DNA from: Dipetalonema caudispina
Lineage: Eukaryota; Nematoda; Chromadorea; Rhabditida; Onchocercidae
Assembly: GCA_013365325.1 (NCBI GenBank)
Contig: JABVXV010000393.1
Coordinates: 1-52,269 of the forward strand
Length of the DNA: 52,269 bases
Direction: 5' to 3'
The position numbers and the translations under genes were made by a program. The notes under the pieces were generated by a model, which saw only the letters and a list, made by a program, of their open reading frames with translations, made no database searches and had not been told where the DNA came from. Positions 26,401-36,298 of the stretch are shown piece by piece (position 1 is the stretch's first letter; each line of letters starts with the position of its first letter).

Positions 26401-28679
26401 AGTAAATATCTCAACATGTAGCATAAGGCGTGGAAAAAATAATACAAAGCAGGCAAGTATAGTGTTGCATACTGAAATTCTGAATAATACATTATTCAAA
26501 AAAGAATTATTTTGGGAAAAAATTTTAAATGACAATTTATAGATAAAAAGGAAAAAAGCAAAAAAGGAAACGAAAAATTTTGAAACATATTGTTTTAAAT
26601 TCAATGAAAATTTTGAATTGCAAAATATTGAAACGATTATTAATTCTGTATCAATTATATGCAATTATTAATTGTAAATCGATTCTAATTAAAAAAAATA
26701 GTTCAAATGATAAGGAAAAAATAAGGAATGTACGAATAATTGTCTTTTTAAGATAAAAAAAAAGAAAATAAAGAAGTGAAAAAAGAGAATTTAAATTAGC
26801 TAAACTGAACAAGTAATATATAAAAATACATCTCATCTTTCAACGAATCCGATTATACGTTGTATTTTTATCTTATGGTACTGCAACGATGTTAAAAGAT
26901 ACGGTAGAATTTTTTACTCCAAAGTTTGAAAAAAGCATAGAATAACGTTGCAATTATTATATGTTTAACTTAATCAATTTTGGATAAGAAAAAAAACTAA
27001 CTTTTTTTAGTTTTTTTTGTGATACTTGCATATTGCCATTTTGATTAATCAATTATCACAATTATTCAGTTATTTGTTAAGAGTATATCCAATTATTCAT
27101 TAAAAATGTGTTTAAGTATAGCAGTCAATTGCAAGTATAACTATTTATATGCAAATTTTATTGCATTGAACAAATTTTTAGCAAAATACAACAAATTTTT
27201 TAACGGAAAAATAAATAATCCCTTTTTTAAGTAAAGCATTGCATTAATCAAATTTTTACTGAAAGATCAGTTTGCATTATGTGATTTACATATATACCTA
27301 TACAGTACATTTTTCTTCTTTCTTCAAGGCCTTTTTATAAAATTTGATTATTTCGAGAGTCTTAATAGAAAATCAGGTAATTCAAGACGGTATCAGTGAC
27401 ATAAAGTTCATTCATGCATATTTAGCAGCGAATAGGTTGTCATTTTTCTCTTTCTATGATATGGATGGCGGATGGATAAAAGGATAGCTTGTTGAAAATT
27501 TCGATAAAGTGAGAAGTGAAGTGGATCAGTAAGTAAGTGGGTATTATCAGAATAAGCCAAATAAGAAGAAGGATACAGAATGTGGTATGAGTAAAAAGAG
27601 ATTGAGAAGTAAAATTTTTGGTGACAAATGACGCCACAACTCAGAAATGCAATGAAGCGATAAAACATGAAAGAGTGGATGGGTGGATGAATGAATGAAT
27701 GAATGAATAGTATAGTAATAGTAATAATAATACAAATAATCAGGACGCTACCCACTTCTAGCCACTTTTAGTAATCTGATTAAGTTAAGTGAGGACAGAT
27801 AAAATTACCGAAATACAATAGAATGTATAAACCGTTGAATTAAAAATATAAATTACACCACCGGAAGAAGGCTTAATTTCCTCATCGTTTCCACATTAAT
27901 ATTCCGAAAATAACAGAAACCGCAAAAATGCAAAAAGAAACTTTTTAAAGAAAATTAAAATGAATTAAAAATGAAAGACTTAACAAAGAATAGAAAAAAA
28001 AAGGGATGAAATGTTTATTAATTCATTCAAAATTAGTTAATATTAGGAGATTACGGGAAAAAAATCAGTTATTAAAATTATAATAGGAAATATTGAAGTA
28101 TTATTCGTTGTTTCATTCAATTTAAATATTCTGCATAAGCGAAACTTTAACACATGCCTACGAATCTAATGGGTTATATATTCAGAGATTTGAACTTCGT
28201 CATTTCTCCGTAATCCAATCACTCCTAGCTATTACGTCATCTTTTCAAATCACAAAATTTTTACATCACTAGAAAAAATTTATATATATTTATATTCATT
28301 AGATACCTGAAGAGGAAAAAAAGACACTTAAATAAAATATTATTTTTCATTTCATATTTTGCTTAAGTAAATTAATACTTCCTTTGTATTATTTTATGCT
28401 GAAATTTAACATTTTTTTTTCTTTTTCCTCTTCTTTTTTAGAAATTTCATTTATCACTCACTTGAGATTTTTTGATAATATTAATTTAAGGAAGAAAAAA
28501 GTATGATACATAGTAAACTCACCAGGATTAGCAAGATAATCATGCTTACAAACGAATCGATTTCCATTCAGTATATATAGCTGTAATGATGCTACAGGTA
28601 TTTATGCATATTATAAAAATATATTTTGAAATTTTAAAAATACATAAATTTCAAAATAAAAGGATGGAAAATAAACACC

Positions 28680-28722
<43 letters not shown>

Positions 28723-31700
28723 TTTTAAAAAGAAGAGAATAGAAAGATCTCAGGGATAGTTTTCGTTTAATGGCAAGTTTAAGCTTGCTTAAACATATTC
28801 CTCAGGGAATAAGAGAGTTCCGTACATATATCAATACTACTACAACAACTACTACTATTCCTGATGATGCCTATCCATCCATGTTGTTTTGAGTCAAACA
28901 TCTTTGACATCCCAAATATTAGACAGAAAACCAAACATCAAATATATTAGTAAAATAAGACCTTCTTTAAAATATCATATAAAAATGTTACAATGAAGAA
29001 TTTAACTTCTTCAACAAAAAAAAAAAAAATTGATTTTCAGTGCACTTTTAAAATGGTAAAATTTTTAACAAACAAATAAATTTACTACGGCTAGAAATAC
29101 AAATTTATCATCTAATTCTCTCTGCATAATATTAACACAGTTTTATTTTGATTTTGTGCCTTTTTATGCAAATTTTTTAAAGTTTCATCAATCAATTTTT
29201 TATGAAAGTATAAAATTTTTAATTTATCTTTGAGGTTATTATATTTTGCCAAAATTGACCAACTAAAATTTAAAATTATTTATAGAAATTACTATAAGCA
29301 AAAAGATAAACGATATAATAAAAACGATTAAATGATATCATTTTATTCAAATCAATATTGGCATTTAATTTCTTTCATATGAACTTTGCTGTTTGCTTAT
29401 TTTTTCCCAACTTAAATTGAAAAATTTCACTCCAACTGAAATTTAAAAATTTTAATCGAAAAACGGAAAATTTACCTGTTCACCGGTGTCTAATTTTTTC
29501 TGACATACCGTACACTGAAAGCATTGTACATGGAAAACTTTATCACGAGCTCGTCTTACCAAATCATTTCGATCTAATCCCATATTGCAACCAGCACAAC
29601 GTGTACCATACCTCCTGTACTATTTTAAAAATGAATTCTAAGTTTTCATTATTTTCAAAGATTATAATTGAATATGATATTTAGTTATCATTTACTTACA
29701 CATATCACACTCTGTTAACAGAATAGGTTGAACTATTTAAATGATTACCCTTTTTTAAAGCTTAATTTGAGATTTTTATCAGTTACGTAAATCTAAATCA
29801 TACTTGAAATAATTAAATAATTTTTTTCTAAAGCTTAGAATTCGATCAATCAACCATATTAAAATTTCATCCCCAAAAAACAAGTAAAAAGAACTGTAAG
29901 ATTTTATCGAATAAATCCAAATACAACACATTTCAATTATTAGTTATTTCTAAAAAATTTGATGAAATTTTTTCGCAGAAATTATTCTGAAAAATATGCT
30001 GTCATAATAATATGTTCAAAATATTTATTTAAATAAAATATTTATGCAAAGAACAGAACAAAAAGCAAAAAGCAAAAAGAAAAATGGACCAAAAAGATAT
30101 AAGTAAGAAATGTATGGGAAAACGAAAACAAACTTTTTTTTTTTCTTCTGTGGTAAATTATAGCAAAATATTCACGTTTAAATAGGTTTAAAATGAGAAA
30201 AAAAAGTGAAATTGATTTGAAATATGGAAATACACAGAAATATAATAGTAAATTTTTGAGATGAGACTAGAAAGAATACCCTTTGGAAATATTTGCGGGA
30301 CAAAATTGAAAAGCCAATAATAAGTGATAAATAACTGGAAGAAACCGAAAAGTGCTCCAATTGATCTGAGGGAAAAGGAAGGAATGAAATAAAAGAAGCG
30401 GGGAGGAAAAGAGGAAAAAATAGGAGGAATTGATAAGGAAGACGAAAGGTAGTGGTGCGGGAAGGAAAGGAAGGAAATGTGGAGGAAAAGTAAGGAGGTG
30501 AAAAAAGATACATAAATGGGACTATTTGAAATTGAAGAAAAATTGGAACGGATATTAACCAAACTCCTTTTACCTCCCCCGTCTTCTTTTCCTTTTCCTC
30601 CTCCCAAACCCCGTTATCTCCCTTTCCTTCTCCCCGATTCTCTTTTCTCTTTCGTTCTTCCCTATCAATCTTAGCTAAGCTTTAAGCAAGCCAACATACT
30701 TCCCTTTACTACATTTTTCGACGAATTTACTCAAATACCTTTTTCTCTCCGTTTTCCTTTCTCTATATTTACTCTTCCTTTTTGCCATTTTTCTTCTCTT
30801 TTTTTTTAAAATTCAATTCTAGCATTCAAATATTGCACATAATAAATAATATTTGATAAATTAAAATTTATTTTTTCAGAATTAGGTGAAAATTTCAATC
30901 ATTTTATCAAGCACCAAAAAAAGAAGAAAGGAAAGATTAGAATGATTTAAAATTCATAAAATTTCAGATGAATTTCAATCTTAAACTAAAATACTTATAA
31001 ATTTCCTATTCTGCTCTAAAAAAGTAGAAAATTCATTTTATTACCATTCGCCTGTTTTTGTTTTGTTGTTTCTTGAAATATTTGTTTCTTTTTTTTGAAA
31101 TTTAATATTATAATATTATTTCAATAAATCCTAACCAATTTCCTCCTTTTTTCCACCTATTGAATATATTAGTTTAAAAATCCTTTCAGTGATATCATCA
31201 AATACACCCACTTTACTTATCATATATGTATTTGCGTCATCACTGACAGTGTAAACCACCCGAATTGTCGTAAAATATGGTTACTTAATTTGCGAATATA
31301 TATTCTTGGATATTACTGCTACTACTACTACTACTAAGCCTTAATTGTGTGAAATTTTTTAAAAGCCTAATATTTTAAGTCCCATATGATAAGAATTAAA
31401 TTTAGGCTAGTATCAATTCAATTACCCATAACAATTCGAGTATAATATAAAATTGAAGTAGTTTACAGTATACATATATTCCCTAAAATCTTATATATAT
31501 ATATATATATACAAAAATCCTTGATAAATTCATAAAATTAAACGAAACCTGACAATATTTGAGAAATAATTAATTATCAATATTACTATCTATTTCTTAA
31601 ATAAATGATTGATTTATTCCTACCTTGCAAAATCTTTCCGGCATAGTATTAAACCATTCCGGGTAAAGCATGTTTCACTTAGCAGCTCTTTGCAATCTGC

Positions 31701-31793
31701 GCATTGAATACAAGTTGCATGCCAAGCTTTTTCGAGTACATGGAAGACATAACGATCCAATATTGCATTATTACAACCAGCACAAATTGCCAT
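14218..31793 (-). CDS. lin-11: LIM-homeodomain transcription factor, lin-11 / Lhx1 class
   Basis: Ten exons over 17.6 kb encode 370 residues: 31793-31624, 29614-29476, 28580-28523, 20275-20195, 19981-19857, 19477-19376, 17002-16867, 15964-15803, 15578-15511 and 14289-14218 (TGA). LIM1 has all zinc ligands (C4, C7, H25, C28, C31, C34, C51, D54), as does LIM2 (C63, C66, H85, C88, C91, C94, C114, D117). An acidic linker (residues 123-178) follows, then a homeodomain at 180-239 ([12 protein letters not shown] ... [14 protein letters not shown]) with W227 and N230 at the invariant positions 48 and 51. KQLRFGGYR directly after it is typical of nematode LIN-11. The end (SVVPGW) resembles the Lhx1 C-terminus. 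In C. elegans this factor specifies vulval, uterine and interneuron fates. The chosen ATG gives MAICAGC, matching the Lhx1 start; C. elegans LIN-11 has a longer N-terminus, so an extra 5' exon cannot be excluded. Confidence 0.96.
16250..16700. promoter_or_regulatory. candidate intronic regulatory block (lin-11, after homeodomain exon)
   Basis: A less AT-rich part of the intron between exons 17002-16867 and 15964-15803. It contains CACCTG E-boxes (near 16302 and 16531) and TTATGCATAATTTTAT at 16538-16553, which fits the POU-homeodomain ATGCATAAT type of site, then a TCTGTCTGT-rich run. The regulatory role is inferred from motif content only. Confidence 0.25.
17400..17550. repeat. degenerate AGCTTGAATTCAT-type repeat
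   Basis: About five loosely spaced, imperfect copies of a CTAGCTTGAATTCATACCT-like unit within a lin-11 intron. Divergence is high and the period is irregular. Confidence 0.4.
17682..17726. repeat. imperfect (TG)n microsatellite
   Basis: TG/GT array with interruptions (TATG, TTTG, TCTG) in a lin-11 intron. It produces two spurious valine/cysteine open frames. Confidence 0.9.
18057..18075. repeat. (GT)n microsatellite
   Basis: Perfect GT run in a lin-11 intron, 25 bases before the CTAGGGTTGR array. Confidence 0.85.
18101..18130 (+). repeat. 10-bp tandem repeat CTAGGGTTGR, three copies
   Basis: Three consecutive units CTAGGGTTGA, CTAGGGTTGG and CTAGGGTTAG. They look like a telomere motif of other phyla but are not the TTAGGC repeat of nematode telomeres. 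Confidence 0.8.
20655..20970 (+). repeat. four-copy degenerate repeat with GATATTCAGATATT core
   Basis: Copies near 20660, 20735, 20862 and 20915 share TTTAACCAATATTCGGATAT, then TCAGATATTCATATCTCTCG, separated by variable pyrimidine-rich (CTCTCT) stretches. They lie in the large lin-11 intron, 380-700 bases upstream of the acidic-linker exon. Confidence 0.7.
21890..22060. promoter_or_regulatory. candidate intronic enhancer block (lin-11)
   Basis: A GC-richer island in the large intron. It includes the E-box palindrome AAGCAGCTGCTT and AGGTCAAAGGGTA at 22038-22050, which resembles a DR1 nuclear-receptor element with an imperfect second half. Assignment rests on composition and motifs only. 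Confidence 0.25.
23396..23429. repeat. (CA)n microsatellite
   Basis: CACACA run followed by GTAGACAGACAGACACAC in the large lin-11 intron. Confidence 0.9.
28683..28718. repeat. (TA)n microsatellite
   Basis: Perfect TA array about 100 bases upstream (in gene orientation) of the second LIM2 exon. Together with flanking TTTAAAATT it is self-complementary. Confidence 0.9.
30360..30790. repeat. polypurine tract switching to polypyrimidine tract
   Basis: Bases about 30360-30535 of the plus strand are almost only A/G (GGAGGAAAAG-type), and about 30565-30790 almost only C/T (CCTCCCCCGTCTTCTTTTCC-type), with the switch near 30540-30565. Lies in the lin-11 intron between the LIM1 exon and the first LIM2 exon. 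It yields two long spurious minus-strand open frames rich in serine, phenylalanine and proline. Confidence 0.8.
31491..31511. repeat. (TA)n microsatellite
   Basis: Short TA array just downstream of the LIM1 exon of lin-11. Confidence 0.8.
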
Positions 31794-32330
31794 TACAATA
31801 ATTTTCCTGTTTCCGCCCGTGCAAATACAATAACCTGATACCAAATGGAAGATATGCACACCTTGTTAATTCATTCAAATTTCAGGATTTTCTTCTTCTT
31901 TATTTCCTTCCCTTCTTTTTCAATTCCGTTTTTTTTTTTTCTCTTCCCCTTTCTTTCTTTCCTTCTTCTTGTTTTTCTTTTAATTCTTCCTGTTTTTTAA
32001 CCAAAAAAAAAAAAAAAAAATCTTCTCTAAAATTTCCGAAATGTTCTTTGGAATGGAAAAAAAGATTTTTTTCTTTCTTCAGGAAATCAATAAATAGAAA
32101 ATACAGCAATAAAATATCATGCCAGAATTGAATTCAGAAAATAAAATTGATGAAAAAAGAAATATTTAAGAAAGAATGGATAGTTTCGTTAAAGAAAAAA
32201 ATAGATAAGCCTCGTTAGTACATCATTATCACCACTCTCGGGATGATGGTGTTGACAGGATGGGACATCCCTTCCTTGTCATCAATGTCGGTGGGGTTGG
32301 CTTTTAGAGGATTGGTCAATCGGTCGATCG

Positions 32331-32400
32331 GTTGGTTGGTTGGTTGGTTGGTTGGTTGGTTGGTTGATCGGTTGGTTTGGTTGGTTGGTTTAGTTGGTTA
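32331..32400. repeat. (GGTT)n tandem repeat
   Basis: About 14 GGTT units interrupted by GATC and single bases. It encodes a spurious QPTN-repeat open frame on the minus strand. Confidence 0.9.
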
Positions 32401-32541
32401 CCGCTACTGCTACTGATGTTGGAATATTGCTGGCACGGATAGCTTTGGGAGAAAAAGGAGGGCAGGACAGAACAGGACAAGAGAACAACGCGACACCCTC
32501 CCTTTAAAACTTTCACCACAGAGCTATTCATTCACACGATA

Positions 32542-32620
32542 CACTCTCCTCTTCCTCTTCCTCCTCCTCCTCCTCCTCCTCCTCCTATTCCTCCTCCTCA
32601 TCCTCCCCCTCCTCCTCTTT
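32542..32620. repeat. (CTC)n pyrimidine repeat
   Basis: TCC/CTC trinucleotide array, about 20 units with few interruptions, upstream of lin-11. Confidence 0.85.
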
Positions 32621-32708
32621 CCCTCCTCTTTTCAATAATACTACTGAATGCTGTGATACGGTAACTACTTCAGAACACTGATATATGTAAATACACACAC
32701 ATACACAC

Positions 32709-32738
32709 ATGCATAGACAGACAGACAGACAGACAGAC
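32709..32738. repeat. (GACA)n repeat
   Basis: ATAGACAGACAGACAGACAG array with CACATACACACA just before it. Confidence 0.85.
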
Positions 32739-33804
32739 TTGTCATATGCTTACTTACATGAGATGAAGTAAAGTAGTTATGGGTTGGAGTGGATTGTGCA
32801 CAACGAAGGGATTGATTAATTTTATATTCTTTCAAAATTTTCAGCTTTTATACAAAATGTAGTTCAGTTATATGTTGGCGGAGAGGTTTGTTAAGAGAAT
32901 TAATGATTATATCAAAGTTATTCATTAATTTCCTTTTGTCTTTTATTCTCTCCTTCTCATAATATTTACTTATATATTTGAAATAAAAAGAAAGAAACAT
33001 ATTCATAAGTTATGGTTAATATTTATTTGTATAAGGTTTATTTTAGGAATAGTTTACATAATAGGGAAATTCATGCATTTACATGTTATGCATATTTAAA
33101 TAATTCTTATGTATGTTTGTTATAACTTTTTGTTATTTGTTAAATTTTATAGGTAAGAATATGTTCACTTCATCCTTTATTATTGTCATTTGAAAAGAAA
33201 TGGTTCGAATTATATGAATTTATATCGAATATTTTATATGTAAATGTTGAATGTTTATAGAACATATACAATTATTTGTAAGTTTCATTTTCAAATTTGA
33301 AAATGAATTATTTTTCAAAAGATTTTTTTAAGTAAAAAAAAATTATAAGAATAATTTATATTAAAGTGAAAAAGTGCGATTTGATTCGTTATGGTTTATA
33401 CATTTTTGAATCTTATCTAAAGTGCTTGACGTTGATCGGATGAATATCAGTTATATTCTATTACTAAACAAATTGAAGAAAAGTATCTGTTGAAAAAAAA
33501 GAAAAATGCAGCAAAGATCCGATGACTTGAATTAATCAAGAAACATTGTGACAGTATCCAAAAGAACCCTTTTGAAAGTGTTCTTGTTTCTTTGTAATTT
33601 AATGATTCAGAAGGTAGAAGAATTCTTTAATAATTTCAAGTAATGACTAAACTTATGAATCATTTTAGAGATTGATATTGAAGCGGTATTTACAGTGTGC
33701 CCTTCGAAGAGTGTAAATCATTCGAGTCGCTAAACTTTACCTTGTAATTCAAGAATTACGATGAGGCTAAATGGATGTTAAGGTCAATAAACGTAAATTG
33801 GTAT

Positions 33805-34285
33805 CTTTGGTAGAATTACGATCCTGGTAGGATTATGATTCTATGTCTAATCTTCATGAAACTAAACTCTCAAAGTAGAACCATTCTAAACCAGCGTTCT
33901 AGTAGAACCACAATTGTAATCCCAATAGAACCATAATTCTAATCTATGTGTCCTAAAAAGGATTATGAAAAATGATTGCAAACTCGTGCACCAATAGAAC
34001 TGCGATCCTAGACTTGTACCATGGTAGAACTATGACTCTAAACTCGAATCCCAGTAGAACCATGGAACCTCGACTCTGGAGTTCTATCCTAGTAAGATCA
34101 CGATTCTTAACCTACATCCTGTATCCTAGTAGAACTACGATTCCAAGTTTGCATTCTAATACAACCACAATTATAAATCTATTACGTTTTGAACCTGTAT
34201 CACAATCTAATTATGATTCTAAATTTGTCAACAAAAATACGATCTTAAATCTGTACTCTAGTAGAACCCTGATTCCAGATTTTTA
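33805..34285 (+). repeat. degenerate about 30-bp satellite
   Basis: Roughly fifteen imperfect, irregularly spaced copies around TAGTAGAACCACGATTCTAA followed by a variable ACTTGTATCC linker. It keeps a 108-codon open frame near 33972-34298 that reads as a repeated NRT/SRT...L pattern. This is best seen as repeat periodicity, not a gene. Confidence 0.75.
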
Positions 34286-35336
34286 TCTCTACGACTAATA
34301 CATTCAACACAATGTGTACAACACATTTCTCCTGGTGATATCTATTGAATTTCAATAAATTTCTATAATTTCCATTTTACCCTAATTATTTCTAGTAACC
34401 CTAATTACTTCTAGTAAAATTTGAAGTTTTCAGCAAGTTTGTATTTCAATTTTTATTCGTGAATAAACGCAATAGAGGAGAAGGATACGACCGATATACA
34501 ACAATAATAATAGCGGATAAAGAACAAACAGTTGTTTCCTTTGATCATATCCATTAGGGTGCTAAATTTGTATGAATGTTGTGAAATTATCAAACAAGTC
34601 TCTATCGATATTCGGCCAAGTATGTCTTCCGTTGAAATACCACCGTATCGTTGAGAATAAATTCTAAGATTCAAGAAATCATAAACTTTTCTTGTTAAAA
34701 TTTTCGAAATCTGGAACTTGAACAGAAACTTAATTCTGGAATCATGATAATAATATGCAAAAATTGCTGACAAGGGAAGGGAGAACACTTGTGGAAGAAG
34801 TTAGCCAAGGTTATTCCATGACTAAGAAGAGACTTTTTTAACAATTGAGATAATGGAAATGATCGAATCTTCTGATTTCAAATGTGTTGCATGCTTCTAA
34901 AACGTTCTGTAATTTGGAATTAACTACAGCTGATAATTTTAGGAAGCTGGGATTTCAATAACTTGATTCCTTTGTTAAATGACGTATATAAAGAATCATT
35001 TCCTGCTTCAGTTAGGAAATACTATTCCTTCACAAATTATTTCAACTTTGTTAAAAACAAAATCTCCCTATTGAATTTTTTCGACAATCTTTATAGATCT
35101 GGCAGAATTCCGATAATACTTTATGGATAATTTCATTCAGAAGAATTTTCTTTTTTCGTTATTGTATAGAGATCTTTGAAAAAAAAAGAAAAAAAAAAAG
35201 AAGTAAGATTCAGTAGAGTAGGATATTTGCACAACGGGTTACATGAGAGTTAAGCATTAATAATTCATTCTTCTAAATAGTTAGCCTAACTGTCAAGCTG
35301 GTTGAACAGACAGTTGACACTGCGGATATCTTTCAG

Positions 35337-35426
35337 AGAAATTCGTACGTGGTCAACTCAGACATGCTGTCAAATCACAATCAAAAAATACGCTCCACTG
35401 TTCAAGCAATAAGTCTAAGGCAGATG
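35337..35426 (+). other. isolated exon-like segment (orphan)
   Basis: A 90-base segment bounded by a strong acceptor (ATATCTTTCAG) and a good donor (ATG/GTAAGC), open in two of three frames (for example KFVRGQLRHAVKSQ). It is GC-richer than its surroundings. No start codon or partner exon with matching phase was found, so it could be an exon of a non-coding RNA, a relic, or chance. Confidence 0.25.
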
Positions 35427-35749
35427 GTAAGCATACACCATTTCTACATTTGCTTGTTAACATTAGGCAAAAAGAAAACAAAACAAACTGGGGATCGAAT
35501 CTACAGCTTTCCCGTATTTCGAGTCATAAAAGTTCTAGCGAATAAAAAAGCAATGAAGATTTCCGGCAAGCGAGGAAACCTTTTTCTTCTTTTATAAATC
35601 CTCTGCATTGCCTTAACAACTGCATAACACACACAGATACATCATAATTTATCATTGTATAATATTTACTCATAATTAGTAAGTATCACATGCTTATTTC
35701 CTAATATGCCGAAAAACGATAAATAGGACTTAGATATGACCCAAAAACA

Positions 35750-35946
35750 CAAATTTTGCAAAAGACCTCGAAAAAAATCTAGCACTTCGACCGAAAAAAC
35801 ATTACGCTAGATCCGTCACTTCAAAAGGCACGCCTTCGATTAGTTCGTTCAGAAATCAACGAACGCGTCACACTGTAAGGGGGTAGCCGACCTCCACGGT
35901 TCCACTCCTTCATGCTTCATCGTAACTCCTAATCTCTCAACTCCTG

Positions 35947-35972
<26 letters not shown>
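35750..35972 (+). mobile_element. possible retroposed fragment with A26 tail
   Basis: A GC-richer block ending in CTCAACTCCTG followed directly by 26 A residues (35947-35972), the look of a retroposon or retrocopy 3' end. It contains the short palindrome GTTCGTTCAGAAATCAACGAAC. No target-site duplication is obvious and no AATAAA precedes the A-run, so the call is tentative. Confidence 0.3.
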
Positions 35973-35978
<6 letters not shown>

Positions 35979-36298
35979 CTGCCTAAAATATTTATTGAAT
36001 ACCAATTTGATTAGTCATTAATGACTTAAGAACAGCATAGATAGCAACATTTGCTATCTTGAGTTATTGCAGATTTACTCAGTAAAGTACAATGCAGCCT
36101 CTGCTACGGACATTACTAGGAAAATAGCTTACCACCTTTACTACTAGCATCCCTATATATGGTTAAATACTAAATCTCTCTTATATAATTCAATTCCATT
36201 CAATGAAACATGAACCCGTCAAGACAAACTTAAAAAACTGAGATCTTAGTTATTTTACTCACCAATAAATTTACCAAAAAGAGAATCATACAAATGCA

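Larger units (their letters stand above)
20276..28522 (-). other. 8.2-kb lin-11 intron between LIM2 and the acidic linker
   Basis: The largest intron in the window, starting with donor GTGAGT at 28522 and ending at acceptor TTTGCAG before 20275. I find no coding exon in it. Contents listed separately: a four-copy repeat near 20655-20970, a GC-richer block near 21890-22060, a CA microsatellite near 23396 and, close to its 5' end but outside it, a TA array. The many short open frames inside are AT-rich noise. Confidence 0.75.
32220..32700 (-). promoter_or_regulatory. candidate lin-11 upstream regulatory region
   Basis: A GC-richer stretch 0.4-0.9 kb upstream of the lin-11 ATG, in sharp contrast to the AT-rich flanks. 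It contains GGTT and CTC arrays and, on the minus strand, GGGAGGGTGTCG. No definite TATA box or initiator can be singled out. Weak CAG at 31807-31809, 13 bases before the ATG, could be a trans-splice acceptor but lacks a pyrimidine tract. Confidence 0.3.

Noticed and set aside
27408..27755. 115-codon minus-strand open frame with Y-runs and HSFIHS repeats
   Set aside because: Arises from TAATAG and GAATGAAT simple repeats in a lin-11 intron.
30188..30607. 139-codon minus-strand open frame
   Set aside because: Product of the polypurine/polypyrimidine tract; composition is S/F/P/L only.
32316..32531. Open frame ending in QPTNQPTN repeats
   Set aside because: Translation of the GGTT array.
34453..34788. 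111-codon minus-strand open frame
   Set aside because: Longest non-repetitive orphan frame, but no recognisable motif, no splice context and neighbouring DNA is non-coding; kept out for lack of support.
35895..35915. GGTTCCACTCC, similar to a tRNA B-box
   Set aside because: No matching A-box at the right distance and no cloverleaf; not called a tRNA or tRNA-derived SINE.
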